Positions 1-8,361 of a stretch of 47,264 bases of DNA are shown piece by piece; within the stretch, counting starts at the first letter, position 1; each line of letters starts with the position of its first letter. Source of the stretch: Bacteroidaceae bacterium (lineage in GTDB: Bacteria; Bacteroidota; Bacteroidia; Bacteroidales; Bacteroidaceae); contig JAGAAS010000106.1 of the NCBI GenBank assembly GCA_017615125.1, positions 1 through 47,264 of the forward strand. Reading direction: 5' to 3'. The translations under genes were made by a program, and so were the position numbers. Below the pieces are notes generated by a model. It had not been told where the DNA came from. It did no database searches and saw nothing but the letters and a program-made list of their open reading frames with translations.

Positions 1-9
1 AAAAAATTT

Positions 10-62
10 TCCCTTCTTCATACGGCGAGATGTAGAAAGAAAAAAAATTTTTCCCTTCTCCA
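10..62. repeat. 21-nt lattice repeat, locus A (mixed orientation)
   Basis: Three 11-nt cores start exactly 21 nt apart: TCCCTTCTTCA at 10, TGTAGAAAGAA at 31 and TCCCTTCTCCA at 52. The middle core is in the opposite orientation to its neighbours. The 10-nt spacers are TACGGCGAGA (21-30) and AAAAAATTTT (42-51). It lies just upstream of araA. The same modules recur at about 10.6, 15.7, 15.8, 26.9, 33.3 and 38.6 kb. Function unknown. Confidence 0.85.
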
Positions 63-106
63 AAATTGAAGAAACATTAAACAAACATTTCAATAAGAAA
101 ACCAAA

Positions 107-1648
107 ATGACAAAGCCATTTGAAAATTACGAAATTTGGTGGGTGACTGGTGCACAGTTGCTCTACGGAGGCGACGCTGTCGTTGCCGTCGACGGACATT
201 CAAAAGAAATGGTTGCAGGGCTCAACGAGAGCGGCAACATCCCCGTTAAGATTGTCTACAAGGGTACTGCCAACAGCAGCAAAGAGGTTGAAGCCGTCAT
301 GAAGGCAGCCAACAACGAAGAGAAATGCGTAGGTATCATCACCTGGATGCACACCTTCTCGCCCGCTAAGATGTGGATCAAGGGTCTGCAGGCTCTTCAG
401 AAGCCGTTGCTCCACTTCCACACCCAATACAACGCCGAGATCCCCTGGGACAAAATAGACATGGACTTCATGAACCTCAACCAGAGTGCTCACGGCGACA
501 TTGAGTTCGGACACATCTGCACCCGCATGCGTGTGGCTCGCAAGGTTGTCTGCGGATACTGGAAGAGCGAGGATGCGCAGAAAAAGATTGCCGTCTGGGC
601 ACGCGTGGCTGTCGGAGTTGCCGATGCCAAGAATGTCCGCTGCCTTATGTTCGGTATGAACATGAACAACGTGGCTGTTACCGACGGAGACCGTGTGGAG
701 TTTGAGCAGCGTCTCGGCTATCATGTTGACTACTACCCCGTCAGCTCGCTGATGGAGTACTACAAGAAGGTTACCGACAAGGAAGCCGATGCCCTCGTAG
801 AGGAATACAAAAAGCTCTACACCATCAAGATTGACGAGAGCGGAGAAGAAGTGTATTGGGAAAAAGTCAAGAACAGCGCCAAAGCAGAAATCGCCCTTCG
901 CCGCGTGCTGAAAGACGAAGGCGCCAACGCTTTCACGACAAACTTCGACGACCTCGGTGGTGCTGACATCAACGATCCGAACTTCGTGGGCTTCGACCAG
1001 ATTCCAGGCCTTGCCTCACAGCGCCTCATGGAAGAAGGCTACGGCTTCGGCGCCGAAGGCGACTGGAAGACGGCATGCCTCTACCGTACTCTCTGGGTGA
1101 TGCAGCAGGGTATGCCTACCGGTTGCTCCTTCCTCGAGGACTACACGCTTAACTTTGCCGGCAACCGCAGTTCCTGCCTCCAGAGCCACATGCTTGAAAT
1201 CTGCCCGCTTATCGCTTCCGACAAGCCTAAGCTTGAGGTTCACTTCCTCGGCATCGGCATCCGCAAGCAGCAGACAGCCCGCCTTGTCTTCACCTCAAAG
1301 GTAGGACGCGGCATCAAGGCAACTGTCGTTGACCTCGGCAACCGCTTCCGCCTCATTTCGCAAGAAGTGGAGTGCATTGAACCGAAGCCCATGCCTCATC
1401 TCCCCGTAGCTTCCGCCCTCTGGGTTCCCCAGCCTACATTCGAGATTGGTGCTGGCGCTTGGATTCTGGCAGGTGGAACGCATCACAGCGCATTCTCCTA
1501 CGACATCACAGAGGAATACTGGGAAGACTTTGCAGAAATGACGGGCATCGAATATGTCCGCATCAACAAGGACACTAAAACCAGTGAGTTCAAACAGCAG
1601 CTCCGCAACAACGAGGTTTACTACATGCTGAACAAGGCTCTTATGTAA
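107..1648 (+). CDS. araA: L-arabinose isomerase
   Basis: Cytoplasmic L-arabinose isomerase, converting L-arabinose to L-ribulose, the first step of arabinose use. The 513-residue length is close to the usual ~500. The N-terminus has the family's WWVTGAQLLYG block. The central GANAFTTNFDDL and GYGFGAEGDWKTA blocks hold the catalytic/metal Glu region, SHMLEICP follows, and GGTHHSAFS near residue 457 carries the C-terminal metal His. No signal peptide. The ATG at 107 gives an N-terminus that matches the family. An FGGY kinase follows on the same strand after a 242-nt gap holding a possible lipoprotein remnant. A repeat array lies upstream, and the promoter is probably beyond the window. Araf-specific substrate is inferred from family membership. 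Confidence 0.97.
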   Translation: MTKPFENYEIWWVTGAQLLYGGDAVVAVDGHSKEMVAGLNESGNIPVKIVYKGTANSSKEVEAVMKAANNEEKCVGIITWMHTFSPAKMWIKGLQALQKPLLHFHTQYNAEIPWDKIDMDFMNLNQSAHGDIEFGHICTRMRVARKVVCGYWKSEDAQKKIAVWARVAVGVADAKNVRCLMFGMNMNNVAVTDGDRVEFEQRLGYHVDYYPVSSLMEYYKKVTDKEADALVEEYKKLYTIKIDESGEEVYWEKVKNSAKAEIALRRVLKDEGANAFTTNFDDLGGADINDPNFVGFDQIPGLASQRLMEEGYGFGAEGDWKTACLYRTLWVMQQGMPTGCSFLEDYTLNFAGNRSSCLQSHMLEICPLIASDKPKLEVHFLGIGIRKQQTARLVFTSKVGRGIKATVVDLGNRFRLISQEVECIEPKPMPHLPVASALWVPQPTFEIGAGAWILAGGTHHSAFSYDITEEYWEDFAEMTGIEYVRINKDTKTSEFKQQLRNNEVYYMLNKALM

Positions 1649-1655
1649 TTTCAAC

Positions 1656-1838
1656 ATGAAACGCAGCTCATCTACATAATTGATTTTCCTGTTGCTGCTG
1701 TCTGCCTCGTGCACGACAGCATGCAACGGGAATCATTTATGTCATTATAAGCAAAAGTTTCATTCTTCCGACATTGAGAGCATAGAAATATCCGAAACCT
1801 CAGAAAATCACCTTAGTTTCATTCATGAGAGTGATTGA
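1656..1838 (+). pseudogene. possible remnant of a small lipoprotein gene
   Basis: Eight bases after the araA stop, an ATG begins a reading frame that codes MKRSSST, stops at TAA (1677-1679), then continues in the same frame as LIFLLLLSASCTTACNG and runs open to TGA at 1836. The piece after the stop looks like a lipoprotein signal peptide with a lipobox (LSAS-Cys), and the basic residues sit before the stop, as if one nonsense change split a short lipoprotein gene. Only ~60 codons are involved and the tail matches nothing I recognise, so chance resemblance is possible. Confidence 0.3.
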
Positions 1839-1890
1839 ACACCTTAGCTCAAATATCTCTTCACTAATAAACTCAACCACAAAAACAATT

Positions 1891-3486
1891 ATGCAAGAAG
1901 CAAAATCAACCATTCAAGCCGGAAAAGCCATTCTGGGAATAGAATTCGGTTCAACACGAATCAAAGCCGTCCTCATTGACGAGAAAAACAATCCTATCGC
2001 GCAAGGAAGCCACCAATGGGAGAACCAGCTAGTCAACGGGCTGTGGACCTACAGCATCGACGAAATCTGGCACGGACTTCAGGATTGCTACAGCAGTCTT
2101 CGCGCCAACGTCAAGGAGCAGTATGGCATTGAAATTGAATCGCTCGCAGCCATTGGCATCAGCGCTATGATGCACGGCTACATGCCTTTCGACAAGAACC
2201 AGAAAATTCTCGTTCCCTTCCGCACATGGAGAAACACCAACACAGCAAAAGCCGCTGCCGAACTCTCCAAGCTGTTCGTTTACAACATTCCCCTGCGCTG
2301 GAGCATCTCACACCTCTATCAGGCCATCCTCGACGGAGAAGAGCATGTAAAGGACATTCATTTCCTTACGACGCTGGCTGGATATATCCACTGGCAGCTG
2401 ACTGGCAAGAAAGTGCTTGGCGTGGGCGATGCCTCTGGCATGATTCCTGTTGACCCAAACACCAAGACCTACGATGCCGAAATGGTCGACAAATTCAATA
2501 AGTTGATAGCAGATAAAGGCTATGCATGGAAGCTGCTTGACATCCTGCCCGCCTCTCTTCCCGCTGGCGCCGACGCAGGCGTGCTCACCGTCGAAGGAGC
2601 AAAGAAACTTGATGTCTCGGGGCATCTGAATGCAGGTATTCCTCTCTGCCCGCCTGAAGGTGACGCAGGCACAGGAATGGTAGCAACCAACGCCGTAAAG
2701 CAACGTACAGGAAACGTTTCTGCCGGAACCTCTTCGTTCTCGATGATTGTTCTTGAAAAAGAGCTCTCCAAGCCGCACGAGGTAATCGATATGGTGACAA
2801 CTCCTGACGGAAGCCTTGTAGCGATGGTACATTGCAACAACTGCACTTCCGACATCAATGCGTGGGTAAACTTGTTCAAGCAGTATCAAGAACTCCTGGG
2901 AGTACCCGTCAACATGTCGCAGGTTTACAGAGTTCTCTTCGAGGAGGCCCAAAGGGGCGAAGCCGACTGCGGGGGAATCCTTACCTATAATTATATTTCA
3001 GGAGAACCCGTTACAGGATTCGCCGAAGGAAGACCCCTGGTTATCCGCTCTGCCAACGATAAGTTCAGCCTTGCAAACTTTATGCGCGCCAACATCTATG
3101 CATCTATCGGTGTTCTGAAGATTGGCAACGACATCCTGCTGAACGAAGAAAAGGTAAAAGTGGACCGAATCACCGGGCACGGAGGCCTGTTCACCGTCAA
3201 AGGTGTCGGTCAACGCATGCTGGCAGCAGCTCTCAACTCCCCCATTTCTGTTATGGAAACGGCTGGAGAAGGCGGAGCTTGGGGAATTGCCCTTCTTGCA
3301 GGATACCTTGTCAACAATCCTCGCAAGCTGACCCTTCCTGACTACCTTGACGAAGTTGTCTTCGCAGGCAACACGGGAACGGAAATTGCTCCCACGCCAG
3401 AAGAAGTGGCAGGATTCAATGCATACATTGAAAACTACAAGGCATGTCTGCCCATCGAGGAAGCAGCTGTCAAAAACAAGAAGTAA
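1891..3486 (+). CDS. araB: FGGY-family carbohydrate kinase, probable L-ribulokinase
   Basis: ATP-dependent sugar kinase of the FGGY family (hexokinase/Hsp70 fold). ILGIEFGSTRIKAVLID near the start is the phosphate-1 loop. AIGISAMMHGYMPFD is the FGGY substrate-side block, and GNVSAGTSSFSM and GHGGLFTVKGVGQRMLA are the C-terminal ATP-site blocks. Length is 531 residues from the ATG at 1891. An in-frame ATG at 1825 would add 22 poorly conserved residues overlapping the lipoprotein-like remnant, so 1891 is preferred. Sequence alone does not separate ribulokinase from xylulokinase. The position directly after araA, and the presence of a separate xylB next to xylA at 10.7 kb, favour L-ribulose as substrate. 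The following araD step is not in the window. Confidence 0.88.
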   Translation: MQEAKSTIQAGKAILGIEFGSTRIKAVLIDEKNNPIAQGSHQWENQLVNGLWTYSIDEIWHGLQDCYSSLRANVKEQYGIEIESLAAIGISAMMHGYMPFDKNQKILVPFRTWRNTNTAKAAAELSKLFVYNIPLRWSISHLYQAILDGEEHVKDIHFLTTLAGYIHWQLTGKKVLGVGDASGMIPVDPNTKTYDAEMVDKFNKLIADKGYAWKLLDILPASLPAGADAGVLTVEGAKKLDVSGHLNAGIPLCPPEGDAGTGMVATNAVKQRTGNVSAGTSSFSMIVLEKELSKPHEVIDMVTTPDGSLVAMVHCNNCTSDINAWVNLFKQYQELLGVPVNMSQVYRVLFEEAQRGEADCGGILTYNYISGEPVTGFAEGRPLVIRSANDKFSLANFMRANIYASIGVLKIGNDILLNEEKVKVDRITGHGGLFTVKGVGQRMLAAALNSPISVMETAGEGGAWGIALLAGYLVNNPRKLTLPDYLDEVVFAGNTGTEIAPTPEEVAGFNAYIENYKACLPIEEAAVKNKK

Positions 3487-3515
3487 AAAAGACTTTTCGA
3501 GAAGTCTAATCAGGA

Positions 3516-3540
3516 GGATGAGGGTTGATAGCCCTCATCC
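3516..3540 (+). terminator. stem-loop between kinase and GH97
   Basis: GGATGAGGG (3516-3524) pairs perfectly with CCCTCATCC (3532-3540) around a 7-nt loop, 30 nt after the kinase stop. The T-run after it is weak (TTCACTATCC), so it may be a poor terminator, a processing site or an mRNA-stabilising hairpin between two co-transcribed genes. A smaller AGACTT/AAGTCT hairpin lies just upstream. Confidence 0.5.
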
Positions 3541-3580
3541 TTCACTATCCAGAAAAGAACCAACAAAACACGATTCCCTT

Positions 3581-5608
3581 ATGAAAAGATTTCCACGCAC
3601 GGCACGAAAGGCAGTCTTTATATGCCTAAGTCTCATGGCTTTCATATCCGTCAGCCTTTACGCCGAGACACTTACGCTCTCCTCCCCCGATGGGCTTACC
3701 GTCGTTACCATCACCGACGCCAATCATCGTGCAGAGTATTCCGTCGCCTACAACGGAACAACCGTCATTGAACCTTCCCTTTTAGGTGTAACAACCAATA
3801 TCTGCTCCCTCGGCGACGGAAACGAGCACATCCAAGTACACTTCGAGCGACGTATTCAGCAGACCTATCATCTTGACAGAGGCAAACGGTCTACCATTCA
3901 CTACACCGCTAACCAGTCAACGGTTACCTTTATCGATAGCGAGAGTCGCTCCTTTGCCGTGCAGTTCCGCGTGAGCGACAACAACGTTGCTTTCCGCTAC
4001 ACCATTCCTCAGCAAGACTACCGACGTGCTTGCACGGTCCTTAGCGAGATGACAACGTTCAACTTTCCTACGACAACAACCTCGTTTCTTTGTCCACAAG
4101 CAGAACCTATGACTGGATGGAAACGCACGAAGCCTTCCTACGAAGAAGAATACGTTGCAGAGGCGCCTATGGGAACTCCTTCCTTATATAAAAGAGGATA
4201 CACGTTCCCCTGCCTGTTCCACGTACATGGAGGAGTACGACTCGCCAGCCGCTACGACCTAAGCGACACCTACTGGGTACTGATTTCCGAGACAGGCGTT
4301 TCAAGTCACTACTGTGCATCACGCCTTTCCGAAGGCACCGACGACGGCGTTTTCGGCATTTGCTATCCGATGCCAGAAGAAAACGACGGCTTTGGCTCCA
4401 CAGGCGCACAGATTTCTCTACCAGGATATACTCCTTGGCGCACCATCACTGTAGGAAACACCTTAAAGCCTATCGTGGAGACAACCATCCCTTTTGACCT
4501 TGTCAGTCCCCTCTACGAGCCCTCTACCGAGTACAAATACGGGCGCGGAACATGGTCGTGGATGTTGTGGGACGACGCTAGTATCAACGAGGAAGACCTT
4601 CATGCCTATGTGGACCTTTCGGCTGCTATGGGTTGGGAATACTGTCTGATTGACAACTTCTGGGATATCAACTTAGGCAAGAAGAAAATGGAGGAGCTCA
4701 TCAGCTACGCCAGAGATAAAGGCGTGGGAATCTTCCTCTGGTACAACTCTGCCGGCACGTGGAACGACACATCTCAGTCGCCCTATGATTGTATGCACAA
4801 CGCCATCACGCGCAAGCAGGAGATGCGCTGGATGCGTGACAACGGTGTCAAGGGAATCAAAGTGGACTTCTGGGGAGGCGATAAGCAGGAGACTATGCGT
4901 CTGTACGAAGATGTTCTGAGTGATGCCAACGACTATGGGTTGATGGTCATCTTCCACGGATGTACCCTTCCGCGCGGATGGGAACGAATGTATCCCAACT
5001 ACGTCGGCAGCGAAGCCGTTCTTGCCTCAGAGAATCTCAAGTTCAGCCAGCATTCCGACGATATGGAAGCCTTCAACGCTTGTCTTCATCCCTTCATCCG
5101 CAACACAGTAGGATGTATGGAGTTCGGAGGAACCATTCTCAACCACAATTTGAGTCGCGACAACATTCACGGCACGCACCGCGTTACGGGAGATGCCTTC
5201 GAGCTTGCCACAGCCGTCCTTTTCCAGAATCCCATCCAGAACTTCGCGCTCACGCCCAACAACTTGGAAGACGCACCTGCCGATGCGCTTGCTTTCATGC
5301 GCGAGGTGCCTACTACATGGGACGACACGCAGTTCATCGACGGCTATCCCGGCAAGTTTGTCATCCTTGCACGCCGACATGCTGACAAATGGTATGTAGC
5401 TGCCGTCAACGCCGAGCCAACACCTCTCAGCTACAATTTTGACGGCGCTCTGCTGGGACTTACTCCGAAGACAAAAGCCCGTTCCTACACCGACGACAAG
5501 AAGCTCACCTTCTCGGCTCAAGACATCAAATCCGACAAAAAGGGAATCTTCAAGCTTTCTGTTCCGACAAACGGGGGTACAGTATTAGTCATAGACGCGG
5601 CTGAATAA
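3581..5608 (+). CDS. GH97 family alpha-glycosidase, secreted
   Basis: Glycoside hydrolase family 97, the SusB family typical of Bacteroidetes, 675 residues. Signal peptide: MKRFPRTARKAV followed by a hydrophobic stretch and a probable cut after LYA, giving a periplasmic or surface enzyme. The N-terminal beta-sandwich begins TLSSPDGLTVVTI. The (beta/alpha)8 barrel contains GTWSWMLWDD, EYCLIDNFWD, GIKVDFWGGD (Asp429), IFHGCTLPRGWER and SEAVLASE. The KVDF block with Asp at the nucleophile position resembles retaining alpha-galactosidase-type GH97 enzymes rather than inverting SusB. I infer an alpha-galactosidase-like or beta-L-arabinopyranosidase-like activity, fitting the arabinose genes upstream. 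The start at 3581 is chosen because a longer frame from 3347 would overlap the kinase and bury the signal peptide. Confidence 0.92.
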   Translation: MKRFPRTARKAVFICLSLMAFISVSLYAETLTLSSPDGLTVVTITDANHRAEYSVAYNGTTVIEPSLLGVTTNICSLGDGNEHIQVHFERRIQQTYHLDRGKRSTIHYTANQSTVTFIDSESRSFAVQFRVSDNNVAFRYTIPQQDYRRACTVLSEMTTFNFPTTTTSFLCPQAEPMTGWKRTKPSYEEEYVAEAPMGTPSLYKRGYTFPCLFHVHGGVRLASRYDLSDTYWVLISETGVSSHYCASRLSEGTDDGVFGICYPMPEENDGFGSTGAQISLPGYTPWRTITVGNTLKPIVETTIPFDLVSPLYEPSTEYKYGRGTWSWMLWDDASINEEDLHAYVDLSAAMGWEYCLIDNFWDINLGKKKMEELISYARDKGVGIFLWYNSAGTWNDTSQSPYDCMHNAITRKQEMRWMRDNGVKGIKVDFWGGDKQETMRLYEDVLSDANDYGLMVIFHGCTLPRGWERMYPNYVGSEAVLASENLKFSQHSDDMEAFNACLHPFIRNTVGCMEFGGTILNHNLSRDNIHGTHRVTGDAFELATAVLFQNPIQNFALTPNNLEDAPADALAFMREVPTTWDDTQFIDGYPGKFVILARRHADKWYVAAVNAEPTPLSYNFDGALLGLTPKTKARSYTDDKKLTFSAQDIKSDKKGIFKLSVPTNGGTVLVIDAAE

Positions 5609-5631
5609 AGAAGCTGAGCTTATATATTATT

Positions 5632-5661
5632 AATAAGGAGAGCTTTTCAGCTCTCCTTATT
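5632..5661. terminator. bidirectional terminator between GH97 and rpiB
   Basis: A perfect 13-bp inverted repeat, AATAAGGAGAGCT (5632-5644) and AGCTCTCCTTATT (5649-5661), with a TTTC loop, followed on the + strand by TCTTTTCC. It lies between two convergent genes and is flanked by A/T on both sides, so it can end transcripts from both directions. Confidence 0.9.
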
Positions 5662-5685
5662 CTTTTCCTGCTGCAGACGATAGTA

Positions 5686-6147
5686 TTACTCCGTCTGGCT
5701 ACAAGGCTCTTCCGCAACGGCAATGGGAATCTTCTCGATACGGCGCTGATGCCTGCCTCCCTCGAAAGGAGTCTGGAAGAACTCATCCATAATGGCTGCT
5801 GCCTTATCGGTGTCGATAAATCTCCCAGGCATCACGAGCACGTTCGCATCGTTATGCTGCCGGCAGAGATGCGCAATCTCTGGTATCCAGCACAGCCCGG
5901 CGCGTATGCCCTGATGCTTGTTTACCGTCATTGCTATGCCCTCTCCGCTGCCGCAGATAGCGATTCCGAAGGGATAGCTCCCCTCCTCTACGGCTGACGC
6001 CAGCAGGTGTCCGAAGTCGGCATAGTCGCAACTCTCAGGCGTGTACGTTCCGAAATCGTAGAAGTCAAAGCCGTGCATCGTGAGCCACGTTTTCACAAAC
6101 TGCTTCAGCTCAAAGCCCGCATGATCGGACGCTAATGCAATTGTCAT
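5686..6147 (-). CDS. rpiB: ribose-5-phosphate isomerase B
   Basis: RpiB/LacAB-family isomerase interconverting ribose 5-phosphate and ribulose 5-phosphate in the non-oxidative pentose-phosphate pathway, cytoplasmic. The N-terminal IALASDHAGFELK, YPFGIAICGSGEGIAMTVNK (active-site Cys in ICGSGEG) and GIRAGLCW blocks are diagnostic. The 153-residue length is normal. It begins 13 nt after the transketolase stop on the same strand, so the two are almost certainly one operon (tkt then rpiB) feeding C5 sugars from the arabinose and xylose genes into central metabolism. Ends at the shared terminator 5632-5661. Confidence 0.96.
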   Translation of the reverse strand: MTIALASDHAGFELKQFVKTWLTMHGFDFYDFGTYTPESCDYADFGHLLASAVEEGSYPFGIAICGSGEGIAMTVNKHQGIRAGLCWIPEIAHLCRQHNDANVLVMPGRFIDTDKAAAIMDEFFQTPFEGGRHQRRIEKIPIAVAEEPCSQTE

Positions 6148-6160
6148 AGCCTTTCTACAT

Positions 6161-8173
6161 TTAAAACATTGCCTTCACTTGCTCGTAGACGTTCTGTGCC
6201 GTGAAGCCGAGTTTCTCGTCGAGCACCTTGTAGGGAGCAGAGAAGCCGAAGCTTTCCAGTCCGAACACCTTACCGTTAGCGCCTACCAACCCTTGAAGAG
6301 TTACGGGCAGGCCGGCAGTCATACCGAACACCTTTGCTCCTGCGGGGATAACAGCCTCCTGATACTCCTTGGGTTGTGTGCGGAAGAGTCCCTCGGAAGG
6401 AACGCTTACGACGCGCACTTTCAGTCCGTCGGCACGCAGCAGCGGAGCGCCGCTCACGAGCGTGCTCACTTCCGAGCCGCTGGCAACCAGAACCACATCG
6501 GGATTCTCGTCGCTTCCCTCCACAATGTAGGCACCCTTCGCAGCCTGGCTGTAGTCGTTGCCTGCAGGAAGGTTCACGATATTCTGACGGCTGAAGATGA
6601 GCGCCGTAGGAGTGAGCGTGTTCTCCATAGCCAGACGCCAGCAAACCGTCGTTTCCTCAGCATCGGCAGGACGGAGGACAAGCATCGAGTTGCGCCCGCT
6701 GTGGTTGCGCATCTTCTCCATCAGACGGATCTGTGCTTCCTGCTCTACAGGCTCATGGGTAGGCCCGTCTTCGCCCACGCGGAAGGCATCGTGCGTCCAG
6801 ATGAACTTCACGGGCAGCTCCATCAAGGCAGCCATACGTACGGCAGGCTTCATGTAGTCGCTGAATACGAAGAATGTGCCGCAGGCAGGAACGACGCCCC
6901 CGTGCAGAGCCATACCTATGCAGCAGCAAGCCATCGTGAGCTCAGCCACACCAGCCTGGAAGAAGGCTCCGCTGAAGTCGCCGCGCACGAAAGCGTGCGT
7001 CTTCTTCAGGAATCCGTCTGTCTTGTCCGAGTTGCTCAGGTCGGCGCTGGCGCAGATCATGTTCTCCACCTGCTCAGCCAACGAGCCCAGCACGGTTGCC
7101 GAAGCACCACGCGTAGCAGCGTCTGCCTTCTGGCTGATTTTGCTCCAATCCACAACGGGAGCCTTGCCCGAGAACCATTCGGCCAGCTTCACAGCCTTGT
7201 CAGGGTTCTGTGCTGCCCATGCAGCCTTCTCGCTGCGGCGCACAGCACAAATCTTCTCCAGTTCCTCAGCACGACGTGCATAGAGTTCCTTTACCTCGGG
7301 GAACACCTGGAAAGGATTCTCCACATCGGCACCCAAAGCCTTCATCGTGTTCACATACGCATCGCCTCCGAGAGGTGCTCCGTGTGTGGCGCAGTTGCGC
7401 TCGTAGCTGGTTCCGTCAGCCTTCAGCGCACCTTTGCCCATCACGCACTTGCCGATAATCAGCGTAGGCTGCCCTTTCACGGTGAGTGCCTCGTCGAGAG
7501 CCTTGCGGATCTGAGCCACATCGTTACCGTTGATGCTGATTACATGCCAGCCCCAAGCCTTATACTTGGCAGCCACATCCTCGCTCGTCACAGCGCTGCA
7601 TTCGGTAGAGAGCTGAATGTCGTTCGAGTCGTAGAACATGATCAGGTTATCCAGCCCCAGATGGCCTGCAATGCGTCCTGCACCCTGCGAAATCTCTTCC
7701 TGCACGCCTCCGTCGGAGATGTAGGCATAGATTTTGTGCTTCATCACCTCTTCTCCCAGACGGGCTGCGAGGAACTTCTCGGCTATGGCGGCGCCCACAG
7801 CGTAGGCATGTCCCTGTCCCAGCGGGCCGCTGGTGTTCTCAATGCCGCGCTTCAGGTTGCGCTCGGGATGTCCGGGCGTTGGCGAGCCCCACTGACGGAG
7901 CTGAGCCAGCTCGTCCATCTCATATTTCCCCGAAAGGGCAAGCACGCTGTAGAGCATGGGAGCCATGTGTCCCGGGTCGAGGAAGAAACGGTCGCGTCCC
8001 TCCCACTCAGGGTTCTTGGGGTCGAAGATAAGGTATTCACTATAAAGCACGTTCACGAAGTCGGCACCGCCCATTGCGCCGCCGGGATGCCCTGACTTGG
8101 CTTTCTCAACCATCGAGGCAGCCAGCACGCGGATGTTGTCGGCTGCGCGGTTCATCAATTTAATGTCGTTCAT
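6161..8173 (-). CDS. tkt: transketolase
   Basis: Thiamine-diphosphate transketolase moving two-carbon units between ketoses and aldoses in the pentose-phosphate pathway, 670 residues (usual length). The N-terminal KSGHPGGAMGGADF and GPLGQGHAYAVGAA blocks and the ThDP/metal segment SDGGVQEEISQGAG...FYDSNDIQLS are present. The central pyrimidine domain has FWTHDAFRVGEDGPTHEPVEQ (here FIWTHD) with the active-site region. The C-terminal domain ends KLGFTAQNVYEQVKAMF. First gene of a likely tkt-rpiB operon. A weak promoter-like CAAGGTTA (TAACCTTG on this strand) lies at 8192-8199. Diverges from msrA. A long open frame on the opposite strand (6179-8095) is a coding shadow. Confidence 0.97.
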   Translation of the reverse strand: MNDIKLMNRAADNIRVLAASMVEKAKSGHPGGAMGGADFVNVLYSEYLIFDPKNPEWEGRDRFFLDPGHMAPMLYSVLALSGKYEMDELAQLRQWGSPTPGHPERNLKRGIENTSGPLGQGHAYAVGAAIAEKFLAARLGEEVMKHKIYAYISDGGVQEEISQGAGRIAGHLGLDNLIMFYDSNDIQLSTECSAVTSEDVAAKYKAWGWHVISINGNDVAQIRKALDEALTVKGQPTLIIGKCVMGKGALKADGTSYERNCATHGAPLGGDAYVNTMKALGADVENPFQVFPEVKELYARRAEELEKICAVRRSEKAAWAAQNPDKAVKLAEWFSGKAPVVDWSKISQKADAATRGASATVLGSLAEQVENMICASADLSNSDKTDGFLKKTHAFVRGDFSGAFFQAGVAELTMACCCIGMALHGGVVPACGTFFVFSDYMKPAVRMAALMELPVKFIWTHDAFRVGEDGPTHEPVEQEAQIRLMEKMRNHSGRNSMLVLRPADAEETTVCWRLAMENTLTPTALIFSRQNIVNLPAGNDYSQAAKGAYIVEGSDENPDVVLVASGSEVSTLVSGAPLLRADGLKVRVVSVPSEGLFRTQPKEYQEAVIPAGAKVFGMTAGLPVTLQGLVGANGKVFGLESFGFSAPYKVLDEKLGFTAQNVYEQVKAMF

Positions 8174-8308
8174 TGCTAATCAAAATTTATGCAAGGTTAA
8201 TAATTTTCAGTAATGCCCAAATTGGGGTGCTAAGTTAAGCATTTTTTCTGAAAAAAGCAATTTTTCCGATTTTTGTTGCCTTCGGGAGAAGAATCATCCT
8301 TTTTATCG

Positions 8309-8316
8309 TACCTTTG
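8309..8316 (+). promoter_or_regulatory. Bacteroidetes-type promoter of msrA
   Basis: TACCTTTG matches the TAnnTTTG -7 element of Bacteroidetes housekeeping promoters, 46 nt before the msrA ATG. A -33 TTTG at the standard spacing is not obvious. Confidence 0.65.
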
Positions 8317-8361
8317 CGCGAAAGAAAAGAACTTTATTCCTCACTTCTTCAAAACCGCACT

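Noticed and set aside
6179-8095. 638-codon open frame on the + strand opposite transketolase
   Set aside because: It is the antisense shadow of a well-supported transketolase; the translation is rich in His, Ser, Arg and Leu, with no recognisable domain, as expected from codon-biased antisense.
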